Shown here one piece after another: positions 51,301 to 57,600 of a stretch of DNA of 64,000 bases. The stretch comes from Liolophura sinensis. Its lineage: Eukaryota; Mollusca; Polyplacophora; Chitonida; Chitonidae. Where the stretch lies: positions 30,426,402 to 30,490,401 of the forward strand of contig NC_088301.1 in NCBI RefSeq assembly GCF_032854445.1, written 5' to 3'. The position numbers and the translations under genes are program-made. The notes beneath the pieces are model-generated. The model did no database searches. It was not told the origin of the DNA and worked only from the letters and a program-made list of their open reading frames with translations. The stretch's first letter is position 1. Each line of letters starts with the position of its first letter.

Positions 51301-51384
51301 GACTTCACACATATTGATCACGAGCAAGCTGTCAGCATTCTCAAACACTGTTCTTCTGTCAGCATGGTTGTCGAACGAAGATAA
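21717..51384 (+). CDS. ERBIN/LRRC7: LAP-family LRR and PDZ protein, Erbin/Densin homolog (21 coding exons)
   Basis: LAP proteins are cortical scaffolds at basolateral membranes and synapses; the family controls cell polarity and signalling complexes. Joining 21717-21887, 23989-24106, 24435-24513, 26032-26121, 26972-27092, 32713-32787, 33268-33412, 36903-36975, 37605-37734, 38121-38306, 39195-39294, 39936-40051, 40515-40670, 43770-43925, 44314-44491, 45192-46234, 48213-48666, 49317-49516, 50189-50281, 50697-50771 and 51289-51384 gives 1285 codons with the stop and every phase in register. Human ERBIN is about 1400 aa. In order: Cys8 and Cys10 (Erbin palmitoylation-site equivalent), about 16 LRRs (about 20-400), LAP-specific region (about 400-500), Ser/Pro/Gly-rich linker (520-1195), PDZ (about 1198-1284). 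The start at 21717 has A at -3 and G at +4. LRR wording is slightly closer to Densin, but a single pre-duplication homolog is expected in invertebrates. Alternative exons could be missed. Confidence 0.95.
22684..22820. mobile_element. MITE family D, copy 2 (internal deletion)
   Basis: Left end ATTCCTCAACATTTTTAC just after a TA, right end GAAAAGGTTGAAGAAT. It is shorter than the other copies because the GCAATTTATG part of the core is missing. Confidence 0.8.
22927..23074 (-). mobile_element. SINE family A, 5'-truncated with TSD
   Basis: A minus-orientation copy of about 148 bp that has the tail and central body but no tRNA-like head. GTGTGGAATAT occurs at 22916-22926 and 23075-23085, an 11-bp target-site duplication proving that truncation happened at insertion. 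Confidence 0.93.
23540..23645 (-). mobile_element. SINE family A fragment
   Basis: It matches TTGGTGTTTTATGCTGTACT, AAGAATATTTTCTTTTAT and CCAGCATTATGGTGGGCGG of the inverted consensus. The head is missing and no clear target-site duplication was found. Confidence 0.8.
23989..24106 (+). CDS. ERBIN/LRRC7: LAP gene exon 3: LRRs
   Basis: Residues 58-96. [20 protein letters not shown] is followed by [13 protein letters not shown], the family's second and third LRRs. Acceptor T-run ending GGACAG, donor GTAATT, ends in phase 1. Confidence 0.93.
24435..24513 (+). CDS. ERBIN/LRRC7: LAP gene exon 4: LRR
   Basis: Residues 97-123. [20 protein letters not shown] matches the Erbin/Densin ENIKxCKxLxxxExSVNP segment. 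Acceptor ATTGCAG, donor GTAAGT. Confidence 0.94.
24514..26031 (+). other. Intron 4
   Basis: AT-rich, with an ATTAATTA-rich patch at 24820-24870. No gene, RNA or recognised repeat. Confidence 0.6.
26032..26121 (+). CDS. ERBIN/LRRC7: LAP gene exon 5: LRR
   Basis: Residues 123-153. [20 protein letters not shown] is the diagnostic LAP stretch (GFTQLLNLTQLYLNDAF in Densin). Acceptor TTTACCAG, donor GTCAGT. Confidence 0.95.
26122..26971 (+). other. Intron 5
   Basis: AT-rich intron between two LRR exons; no repeat or coding feature recognised. Confidence 0.6.
26972..27092 (+). CDS. ERBIN/LRRC7: LAP gene exon 6: LRRs
   Basis: Residues 153-193. [20 protein letters not shown] then [14 protein letters not shown], two canonical intracellular LRRs. 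Donor CTG|GTAAGT in phase 0. Confidence 0.95.
27228..27442 (+). mobile_element. SINE family A, old degenerate copy
   Basis: GAGGCTGCATGTTCAAATCCAG keeps the B-box region, and CACCCACAACACTGGC and CATAAAATACCAATCAAAC keep body and tail. It is strongly diverged. Confidence 0.65.
29714..29865. mobile_element. MITE family D, copy 3 (left end lost)
   Basis: It shares the core GGATTGGCCAATTTCAGGGC, AACACAGAATAATGCCTTC and the right end CATGCGAGAGATTTGAAGAA. The left inverted end is not recognisable. Confidence 0.75.
32713..32787 (+). CDS. ERBIN/LRRC7: LAP gene exon 7: LRR
   Basis: Residues 194-218. [20 protein letters not shown] fits VLxQxxNLxELWMDxNxL of Densin. The donor GAG|GTGGGT is weaker than the others. 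Confidence 0.92.
32788..33267 (+). other. Intron 7
   Basis: A 480-bp intron. A 75-codon frame at 32872-33099 has no recognisable motif and is taken as chance. Confidence 0.6.
33268..33412 (+). CDS. ERBIN/LRRC7: LAP gene exon 8: LRRs
   Basis: Residues 219-267. [20 protein letters not shown] and a following [16 protein letters not shown] repeat. Acceptor TTAACAG, donor GTAGGT, ends in phase 1. Confidence 0.94.
33705..33834 (+). mobile_element. SINE family A, 5'-truncated with perfect TSD
   Basis: It starts in the body at GCCGTACGTGGGAAGG and runs to (AAAT)n. It also lacks the CCGGTTTCCTCCCACCATAA part. A perfect 12-bp direct repeat, ATTTTGTTCATG, flanks it at 33693-33704 and 33835-33846. This is the signature of target-primed reverse transcription. 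Confidence 0.95.
34121..34645 (+). repeat. 39-bp minisatellite, left part
   Basis: About 13 copies of a 39-bp unit built from TTAGGTTATAGTAAGGGTAA and TGTGTTGGTAATGCAAAAA, with variation mainly at GCAAAAA/GTGAAAA. The array continues at 35341 beyond an inserted element. Confidence 0.95.
34646..35338. mobile_element. 693-bp nonautonomous DNA transposon (Tc1/mariner or pogo-like MITE)
   Basis: The ends CGGTCAAACCTGT and ACAGGTTTGACTG are inverted repeats with one mismatch, and weaker similarity extends about 12 bp further. TA flanks each end (34644-34645 and 35339-35340). Removing the element and one TA restores a 39-bp unit, so it jumped into an existing array. No transposase frame is present. 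TA duplication and the CAGTCAAACCTG-type end suit the Tc1/mariner/pogo group. Confidence 0.87.
35341..35825 (+). repeat. 39-bp minisatellite, right part
   Basis: About 12 more units of the same array. As 39 is a multiple of three, a 120-codon frame (35355-35717) repeats the 13-residue [13 protein letters not shown]. That is a by-product of the period, and nothing indicates translation. Confidence 0.95.
36390..36662 (+). mobile_element. SINE family A, full length with TSD
   Basis: The cleanest full copy: head GTGGCTCAGTTTGTTAGC, B-box GAGTTCAAGTCCAGCTC, body, and (AAAT)n tail. AAAAGAATA flanks it at 36381-36389 and 36663-36671. Confidence 0.94.
36810..36892 (+). repeat. 43-bp perfect tandem duplication beside an acceptor
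   Basis: ATTAAGTAGTAAGTGTACAA through ATCTTGTT occurs at 36810 and again at 36853 with no difference. The second copy's TCTTGTT supplies part of the pyrimidine tract of the acceptor at 36901-36902. Confidence 0.95.
36903..36975 (+). CDS. ERBIN/LRRC7: LAP gene exon 9: LRR
   Basis: Residues 267-291. [20 protein letters not shown] matches LKKLTTLKVDDNQLTMLPN of Densin. Acceptor TTGCCAG, donor GTGAGT. Confidence 0.95.
36976..37604 (+). other. Intron 9
   Basis: A 629-bp AT-rich intron with an A-run near 37350. No repeat or gene recognised. Confidence 0.65.
37605..37734 (+). CDS. ERBIN/LRRC7: LAP gene exon 10: LRRs
   Basis: Residues 291-334. [20 protein letters not shown] and [20 protein letters not shown], matching LHSLRTLAVDENFLPELP of the family. 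Donor GAA|GTTAGT. Confidence 0.95.
37735..38120 (+). other. Intron 10
   Basis: A 386-bp intron; nothing recognised beyond the T-rich acceptor tract. Confidence 0.65.
38121..38306 (+). CDS. ERBIN/LRRC7: LAP gene exon 11: last LRRs
   Basis: Residues 335-396. [40 protein letters not shown] and [13 protein letters not shown] are the terminal LAP repeats, with wording close to vertebrate [18 protein letters not shown]. Confidence 0.97.
38307..39194 (+). other. Intron 11
   Basis: AT-rich 888-bp intron with short TATATATC-type runs around 38620. No gene or dispersed repeat recognised. Confidence 0.6.
39195..39294 (+). CDS. ERBIN/LRRC7: LAP gene exon 12: LAP-specific segment
   Basis: Residues 397-430. 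[20 protein letters not shown] then TCYLLPQG corresponds to SKxLIPLQxExxPETxxxVLTNYMFPQQ, the conserved segment after the LRRs of LAP proteins. Confidence 0.96.
39295..39935 (+). other. Intron 12
   Basis: A 641-bp intron containing a MITE D copy. The remainder is AT-rich. Confidence 0.7.
39359..39563. mobile_element. MITE family D, copy 4
   Basis: Left end AACTCTTCAACCTTTTGCG, right end CATGCAAAAAGGTTGAAGAA, with core GCAATTTATGCAG and GATTGGCCAACTTCAGGG. Nearly full length. It starts 65 bp after the exon 12 donor. Confidence 0.87.
39936..40051 (+). CDS. ERBIN/LRRC7: LAP gene exon 13: LAP-specific segment, NAGNAG acceptor
   Basis: Residues 430-468. [20 protein letters not shown] matches the Densin FNPTLWEEQRQQRMTVAF region. 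The acceptor reads TTTTGCAGCAG, so 39936 and 39939 are both usable and differ by one codon in frame (Thr-Val versus Ile). Confidence 0.94.
40052..40514 (+). other. Intron 13
   Basis: AT-rich 463-bp intron with no recognised feature. Confidence 0.65.
40515..40670 (+). CDS. ERBIN/LRRC7: LAP gene exon 14: conserved YPTPYP-like motif
   Basis: Residues 469-520. [20 protein letters not shown] corresponds to the LKRYPTPYPDELKNxxKxAQ motif of Erbin/Densin. Starts and ends in phase 0; donor GAG|GTGGGC is weak. Confidence 0.92.
41252..41735 (+). repeat. 32-bp minisatellite, about 15 copies
   Basis: The unit is ACAGTGATAGATAATGTTCT plus GAAAACATTAAT. One copy carries an extra AAT, and variants GTTCCG and AACGTT cluster at the right end. 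AATGTT and AACATT within each unit can form a small hairpin. On the minus strand the array makes an open frame whose pattern repeats every 32 residues (three units), with no sign of function. Confidence 0.95.
42249..42301. repeat. (TA)n microsatellite
   Basis: An uninterrupted TA run of about 26 units. Confidence 0.98.
43274..43602 (+). mobile_element. SINE family B, full length
   Basis: The tRNA-like head GGCCCTAGTAGCACAGTTGG TAGAGC has an A box, and GATCCAGGGTCAATCCTGG a B-box-like site. The body has GGCGTCTCAGTGAAGCAGC, and the tail TTTGACTAAAAATTTGTTAA leads to CACTCACTCAC. No clear target-site duplication was found. Confidence 0.88.
43770..43925 (+). CDS. ERBIN/LRRC7: LAP gene exon 15: Arg/Ser-rich linker
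   Basis: Residues 521-572, low complexity: [20 protein letters not shown]. The GTCAGT donor and both phase-0 junctions support it. An alternative acceptor AG 4 bp downstream would shift the frame and is not chosen. Confidence 0.82.
43926..44313 (+). other. Intron 15
   Basis: A 388-bp AT-rich intron with nothing recognised. Confidence 0.65.
44314..44491 (+). CDS. ERBIN/LRRC7: LAP gene exon 16: basic Ser-rich linker
   Basis: Residues 573-632. [20 protein letters not shown] is typical disordered linker. Acceptor TTTGTAG, donor GTAAGA, ends in phase 1, which joins the next exon in frame. Confidence 0.87.
44492..45191 (+). other. Intron 16
   Basis: A 700-bp intron. Its last 75 bp hold an old SINE A tail that runs almost to the acceptor. 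Confidence 0.7.
45118..45180 (+). mobile_element. SINE family A tail relic next to the exon 17 acceptor
   Basis: GTAGGAGTGAAAAATTCTTG, GGTATTAAACAGCC and TCAAATAAATGAATG follow the tail consensus with many changes. The acceptor GTTTCTTGCAG comes directly after. Confidence 0.6.
45192..46234 (+). CDS. ERBIN/LRRC7: LAP gene exon 17: large linker exon with SDTGYR repeats
   Basis: Residues 632-979, 1043 bp, open throughout. It is disordered, rich in Ser, His, Gln and Arg, including a His-rich [13 protein letters not shown] stretch. Residues about 727-769 are a near-perfect hexapeptide array, SDTG(Y/C)R, encoded by an 18-bp repeat (45476-45604). The last residues, [20 protein letters not shown], look helical. 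The donor GCT|GTAAGT is strong. Confidence 0.93.
45476..45604 (+). repeat. 18-bp coding minisatellite
   Basis: About seven copies of an 18-bp unit such as AGTGATACTGGTTACCGT keep the LAP frame. Third-position changes show some age, and length changes by whole units would be frame-neutral. Confidence 0.92.
46410..46623. mobile_element. MITE family D, copy 5 (full length)
   Basis: Inverted ends ATTCTTCAACCTTTTCGCAT and ATGCAAAAAGATTGAGGAAT are flanked by TA on both sides. At 214 bp it is the longest copy, in the inverse core orientation to copies 1-4. Confidence 0.9.
47717..47926. mobile_element. MITE family D, copy 6 (full length)
   Basis: TA, then ATTCTTCAACCTATTTTG, and at the other end ATATGCGAAAAGGTTGAGGA followed by ATTA. 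It has the same core as copy 5 with scattered differences. Confidence 0.9.
48213..48666 (+). CDS. ERBIN/LRRC7: LAP gene exon 18: Pro/His/Tyr-rich linker
   Basis: Residues 980-1131. [20 protein letters not shown] and [24 protein letters not shown] is a potential WW-domain ligand. Two in-frame acceptors are possible: after TTCAACAG (48213) or after CCTCCCCAG (48222), differing by three residues. I chose the upstream one with the longer open context, but either could be right. Confidence 0.87.
48667..49316 (+). other. Intron 18
   Basis: A 650-bp AT-rich intron with no recognised repeat. Confidence 0.65.
49317..49516 (+). CDS. ERBIN/LRRC7: LAP gene exon 19: Ser/Pro-rich linker
   Basis: Residues 1131-1197. 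[20 protein letters not shown] with several S/T-P sites, potential proline-directed kinase targets. Acceptor CACTTGTAG, donor GTGAGT, phase 0 at the end. Confidence 0.9.
49517..50188 (+). other. Intron 19
   Basis: A 672-bp intron without recognised elements; a strong T-rich tract precedes the acceptor. Confidence 0.65.
50189..50281 (+). CDS. ERBIN/LRRC7: LAP gene exon 20: PDZ domain, first part
   Basis: Residues 1198-1228. [20 protein letters not shown] then PFRKQDQ aligns with Erbin PELGFSISGGVGGRGNPFRPDD. GLGF is the carboxylate-binding loop. Confidence 0.97.
50282..50696 (+). other. Intron 20
   Basis: A 415-bp intron with a worn SINE A tail. Confidence 0.65.
50548..50630 (+). mobile_element. 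SINE family A tail relic
   Basis: ATTATGTAAGTGAAAAATTC and GGCCTTAAACAACAATCA followed by ACATAAACAG keep the tail pattern with many changes. Confidence 0.55.
50697..50771 (+). CDS. ERBIN/LRRC7: LAP gene exon 21: PDZ domain, middle
   Basis: Residues 1229-1253. [25 protein letters not shown] matches Erbin [25 protein letters not shown]. The donor CAG|GTACTT lies at the edge of a SINE whose target duplication appears to copy it. Confidence 0.97.
50776..50874 (-). mobile_element. SINE family A, 5'-truncated, abutting the exon 21 donor
   Basis: A minus copy: ATTTATTTATTTGATAGGTG, TTTTACATTGTACACAAAG, and CCAGCATTATGGTGGGAGG. CAGGTAC occurs on both sides (50769-50775 and 50875-50881), a short probable target-site duplication that includes the last three exon bases and the donor GT. 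Confidence 0.8.
51289..51384 (+). CDS. ERBIN/LRRC7: LAP gene exon 22: PDZ domain end and stop
   Basis: Residues 1254-1284. [20 protein letters not shown] then SMVVERR and TAA. His in [11 protein letters not shown] is the class I PDZ His at the start of the ligand-binding helix (NIEHGQAVSLL in Erbin). The protein ends directly after the last PDZ strand, as in vertebrate Erbin/Densin. Confidence 0.97.
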   Translation, partial: VNGVDFTHIDHEQAVSILKHCSSVSMVVERR

Positions 51385-54300
51385 CATTCTTCTGCCATCT
51401 CCATAGTGAGTTGCTTTGGCAACAGAACTCTGTGAAAATGAACTCGATGACTGGCTGATTTTTGCTGCCTTTTATCGGCGAGCTTGTTACGTTGATGAAT
51501 TCCTGATCCGTCCAATGAGGTGCCAGTATTTTTCAGTGCTAATTCGACAGACAGTAGCATTAGTTGTTCATCTCACTGCACAAGCATCCATCGAGAAACA
51601 TTCTACCTTTAGGGCCACTGTTTTGTTTTCATGCTGCTGATATTTGCCAAAGACTTTCTCATTAAGTCCAAATTGATGATTATCGGCCGGTTATGAATCT
51701 GTACATTCATTGTCTCTGTGATGAAATTTCTTAGATTTTGTGTCCGTCTCTGTTATACATGAATTACTTTACATTATTATTGGGTTGTAAATTACCAGGT
51801 TGTGGTGATCTTTCTGTTTTGAAATGGAATTTTGGAGTGTTTTTTACCCAGATATTTTTGAATGATATCCTGAAGTTGTGATCACATTCACTGTTAAACA
51901 TATCATATAAGTAATGTGTTTCGAAGGTAGCTGTCTGTATGTACCTGTACTTGTCCAGTTATGTAATAGTGGAAATTCTTATCCCAATTTTATTCATTAA
52001 AGAAATATTAAAATTAGAGGACAAAATTCCTAGTATTTCAAGCTTTCTTTCGATAGTCTTTTAGATTTTCAGTAAAGTACGGTGAAATAGCATTATTGAC
52101 AGCGATGACATTTGTGAGTATTCAATGTAAAGCAGCTATTCTGTCAAAAAATGGTCTGAGAAAAATTGAACTGACTGTGGAGTTCTTTTATGTACCCTAA
52201 TTAATGCATGATCAGTGAGTTGAACCTTTTTTCCAGTTATTTGCTATAGTGGCCTAAAATTTGTCAGAATTTATTTCTGGTGGTATACAGTGTAGGAGTG
52301 GGGCCTCTGGACCCCAGGACCCTCACATGGGTTTGCTGTGATAGTCAATCGGTCTCCCCATTTCTAATGCATTTGAGCCTACAGTTGTATGTGATAAAAC
52401 ACGACTGTTGCGTTGTGTTCAGTGATGTACAGCATCACTATATAATTACAAGCTGACAATCACATTTGTCATTACTTGGGCCAGTGTTTATTTTTACAAA
52501 TATATCCAAACAAGAGGCAGGGTACATACCAGTTGTTTTAAATCATTCTGCCTTAACCTGTTAACAAATTTGACCATGGGCCAGTTTAGCCAGGTTGAAA
52601 AAACACCGAATTATAGAGATAGGAAAAAAAGCCTCTTGTATCTGATTTTTAATCACATTTTTAATGTTCACTTGAATCATACAGTGTAATTCATTGATCA
52701 CATTCTGAGATTGTCATAAATAATTCAGTGATAAATCAGTAAATTCTATACAGATATCCTACCTGTAGATGTCTGTTTTGTACAGAAAAATCTAGCTGCT
52801 AAGATTTTGAAAGTTAGTGAAAAAGTTATTATTAACAAATGTAAAATCTTCACTTCATTACAAAGTAACCTATTTTTAAGACGAGAAACATTCCCACAAA
52901 TTTTATTCTTTTATTTTTAGGTACATGTAAAATATTTACTTCTATGTAAAATTAACAAAAAACATTTCAGCAAAATGGGGTAGAATTTTTTTCTTACCTA
53001 TTTTGTTAGGGTTATGTCACATGAAAATCTGTATATCAGGGACATTTTTATATTTGAGTCTCCTGTCATCTGCCATGGTTTTGTCTCACTTTTCAAAATT
53101 CAAATTTTTTTTAGTGTACAGTTATTTGTCAGACCTTTTTTTTTTAACAGGTTTCCCTAATATTTGCCTGCATCTTTTTGACTTGTGTTCATAGAGCTAC
53201 AAACATCCATTTTGACATAATTATTACCGATTCCGTAATAATAAAAAAAGCACTAACATGAAGTATATGTCAGATGATAGGTCATTAAACGCTGTCCATA
53301 AAAAAAGTGTGATTTTTTAAAAAAAAAAAGTTTCAACCCAGTAAAATGCATTTGAAAGATGGAATTCAGTGATGACAGCCATTTCTGACAATATTGGGAC
53401 CAGTGACGTCACATCAGTCTGTTACCACTGAACACATACAGTCTGCTACGTGTCATCAGTATAAATGCCTGTATGTGTAGATCTATGAATACATTCACTG
53501 CAAGGACCTAGACACAAACTATTTCAAGCAAAAAAAAGGCATTTGATGTCACTGATAGCCCCTGGTTTAATACACGTGACGAAAGTATAATTTGGTGCTT
53601 TAAAAAATAAATGGAAGTATTTTCTAGGACAGTTTTTAATGGTCTTTTATGTGACAAATACTTCATTTTAGTGCTTCATTTGCCTTCAGTGACTTCAAGG
53701 AGCTTCAGGTGAATGTTTCCACACATACTGGAGTTCTCTAGTTCCGCAAACTTGGCTACTCTGTTGTCAAATCTGGTGTTTTTAATGTCAAAGCATTTAC
53801 AGATTTGGTTTTGGAGGTTTTTGGTCAAACTTTTAGTGATGGATAGTGTTCAAATGTAGGACCAAGTACAAGTACTACATGTGTGATGTGATGTAGTGAA
53901 AAACAATACATATCTTTTGTACAAATTCTTTCTTGCAGAACATACTGTGATGAGGATGTTGTTGGGGTAATTTATGCATATGGTAATGTTACTACTGACC
54001 AATTAATAAATCTGGAAGAGAAGTGGCTCTTGAGCTTTGTAATTCATCCAGCCATTATATGCTACAATAGATCATGCAGTCTGATGTTTCAGAATCTCAC
54101 GGCAAGCTTTTCCATGTATCGCTAATGATGTATAGACAGTAATTATGTGTGAATGATTTGGAAACCACTAATGCTGCTGCTCTGAGGTCATGGTTGTCAT
54201 GACTGTTACACTCTATACACACATGGTCAGGTTTTTAGGGTACATTGGTTTAATTGGGGGTGGGGGGCTGTCTGGGCAAAGGAATGGTTGTGTAAATGTA

Positions 54301-54629
54301 CTGTCTTTACATATCACCTACTATCATCTTTTATACAGTCAAATTTTTATTTGTTATGTATTGAAAGTATTAAATTTCTATTTGAGGTTAAAGCTGGCCC
54401 TATTGGCTAGGATTACCCTTTTTTTATATCTATGTAAATATACATGCATGTATATACACCTGTACTGTACAGAGATATATTAATCTTTCATATTTGTATA
54501 TATCAATATGTAAAGACGACATGTTTATACATTATACATTTTGTAATAAATGATGAAATTGGCTTCCTAATGAGGATCCTATATAGTTGTTGTTTGTTCA
54601 TGCTTGTATACATCTGTGCCACTGCACGC
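51385..54629 (+). other. ERBIN/LRRC7: 3' UTR and downstream flank of the LAP gene
   Basis: AT-rich DNA with no coding signal. Candidate poly(A) signals in sense are ATTAAA at 51995-52000 and AATAAA at 53606-53611, 54005-54010 and 54545-54550. Which is used cannot be told from sequence. No dispersed repeat was recognised here, in contrast to the introns. Confidence 0.5.
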
Positions 54630-57600
54630 TCCCAAGCCCCATTGCAGATCCTCACCTGATGAGTGTGGATCACTGGCTGTCCCAATTTTTCCCAGTAGAA
54701 TTCTCACTGGACATGTTACATGTCAGTGTTGTGTTTCACCTGTACTCCCTCACTGGATGTACATTTTCCCCTGCAGATCCTCATTGGACGTGTTAATTCC
54801 CCATTACATCCTCACTGGAGGATGTTAATTTTTCCCTGGAGGTTCTCACTGGACATGTTAATTGCTCCTGTGCATCCCCACTGGAAGTGTTAATTTTCCT
54901 CTGTACATGTAGATCCTGGATATAATAATTTCCCCATTACCACCTCATTGGGCATGCTGATTTTACCCTGTAGATCCTCACTGGACATGCTATTTTTCCC
55001 ATTGTGAATCCTCACTGGACATGTTAATTTTCCCCTGTAGATCCTCACTGCATGTGCTAATTTTCCCCTGTAGATCCCCACTGCATGTGCTAATTTTCCC
55101 CTGTAGACCCTCACTGCATGTGCTAATTTTCCCCTGTAGATCCTCACTGCATGTGCTAATTTTCCCCTGTAGATCATCAATGGACGCATTAGTTTACCCA
55201 TATAGATCCTTGTGCTAATTTTCCGCTTGTAGATCCTCAGAGGATGTGCATGTAGATGCTCGTCTGAATGTCAATTTTCCCCTGTAGACCCTCACTGGAT
55301 GTGTTACTTTTCCCCTGTAGACCCTCACTGCATGTGCTAATTTGCCCCTGTAGACCCTCACAGTATGTGTAAATGATCATTTTGTAATTGCCCCAGTGCG
55401 TCCCCACTGGAAGTGTTAATTTTCCCCTGTACTTGTAGACCCTGGATATAATGATTCCCCAATAACCACCTCACTAGGCGTGCTAATTTTACCCTGTAGA
55501 TTCTCACTGGATGTGCTAATTTTCCCCTTGTAGATCGGGACGTGCTAAGTTTCCCCTTGCAGATCCTCACTGGATGTGTTAATTCTCCCCCGTAAATCCT
55601 CACAAGACGATTGTTGTAGACCCTTACTAGATGTGCTAATTTTCCCCTGTAGATCCTCACTAGACGCACTAATTTTCTCCTGTAGATCCTCACTGCACGT
55701 GCTAATTTTCCCCTGTAGATCCTCAGTGGATGTGCTATTTTTTTCCTCTGTAGATCCTCACTGGACATGTTAATTTTCCCCTGTAGATCCTCACTGCATG
55801 TGCTAATTTTCCCCTGTAGATCCTCAGTGAATGTGCTATTTTTTTCCTCTGTAGATCCTCACTGGACATGTTAATTTTCCCCTGTAGATCCTCACTGCAT
55901 GTGCTAATTTTCCCCTGTAGATCATCAATGGACATGCTATTTTTCCCATTGTGAATCCTCACTGGACATGTTAATTTTCCCCTGTAGATCCTCACTGCAT
56001 GTGCTAATTTTCCCCTGTAGATCCCCACTGCATGTGCTAATTTTCCCCTGTAGACCCTCACTGCATGTGCTAATTTTCCCCTGTAGATCCTCACTGCATG
56101 TGCTAATTTTCCCCTGTAGATCATCAATGGACGCATTAGTTTACCCATATAGATCCTTGTGCTAATTTTCCGCTTGTAGATCCTCAGAGGATGTGCATGT
56201 AGATGCTCGTCTGAATGTCAATTTGCCCCTGTAGACCCTCACAGTATGTGTAAATGATCATTTTGTAATTGCCCCAGTGCGTCCCCACTGGAAGTGTTAA
56301 TTTTCCCCTGTACATGTAGATCCTGGATATAATGATTCCCCCATTACCACCTCACTAGGCGTGCTAATTTTACCCTGTAGATTCTCACTGGATGTGCTAA
56401 TTTTCCCCTTGCAGATCGGGACGTGCTAAGTTTCCCCTTGCAGATCCTCACTGGATGTGTTAATTCTCCCCCGTAAATCCTCACAAGACGATTGTTGTAG
56501 ACCCTTACTAGATGTGCTAATTTTCCCCTGTAGATCCTCACTAGACGTACTAATTTTCTCCTATAGATCCTCACTGCACGTGCTAATTTTCCCCTGTAGA
56601 TCCTCAGTGGATGTGCTATTTTTCCTCTGTAGATCCTCACTGGACATGCTAATTTTCCCCTGTAGATCCTCAGTGAATGTGCTATTTTTCCTCTGTAGAT
56701 CCTTACTGGACATGCTAATTTTCCCCTGTAGATCCTCACTGGATGTGCTATTTTTCCCCTGTAGATCCTCACTGGACATGCTATTTTTCCTCTGTAGATC
56801 CTCACTGGACGTGTTAATTTTCCCCTGTAGATCCTCAGTGGATGTGCTATTTTTCCCCTGTAGATCCTCACTGGACATGCTATTTTTCCCATTGTGAATC
56901 CTCAATGGACGTGTTAATTTTCCCCTGTAGATCCTCACTGCACGTGCTAATTTTCCCCTGTAGATCATCAATGGACGCATTAGTTTACCCATATAGATAC
57001 TTGTGCTAATTTTCTGCTTGTAGACCCTCAGAGGATGTGCATGTAGATGCTCGTCTGAATGTCAATTTTCCCCTGTAGACCCTCACTGGATGTATTAATT
57101 TTCCCTGTAGACCCTCACTGGATGTGTAAATTTTCCCCTGTAGACCCTCACAGTATGTGTAAATGATCATTTTGTAATTGCTCCAGTGCGTCCCCACTGG
57201 AAGTGCTAATTTTCCCCTGTACATGTAGATCCTGGCTATAATAATTCCCCCATTACCACCTCACTGGGCATGCTAATTTTACCCTGTAGATTCTCACTGG
57301 ATGTGCTAATTTTCCCCTTGTAGATCGGGACGTGCTAAGTTTCCCCTTGCAGATCCTCACTGGATGTGTTAATTTTCCCTCGTAAATCCTCACAAGACGT
57401 ACGTTGTAGACCCTCACTAGATGTGCTAATTTTCCCCTGTAGATCCTCACTGGACGTACTAATTTTCTCCTGTAGATCCTCACTGCACGTGCTAATTTTC
57501 CCCTGTAGATCCTCAGTGGATGTGCTATTTTTCCTCTGTAGATCCTCACTGGACATGCTAATTTTCCCCTGTAGATCCTCAGTGGATGTGCTATTTTTCC

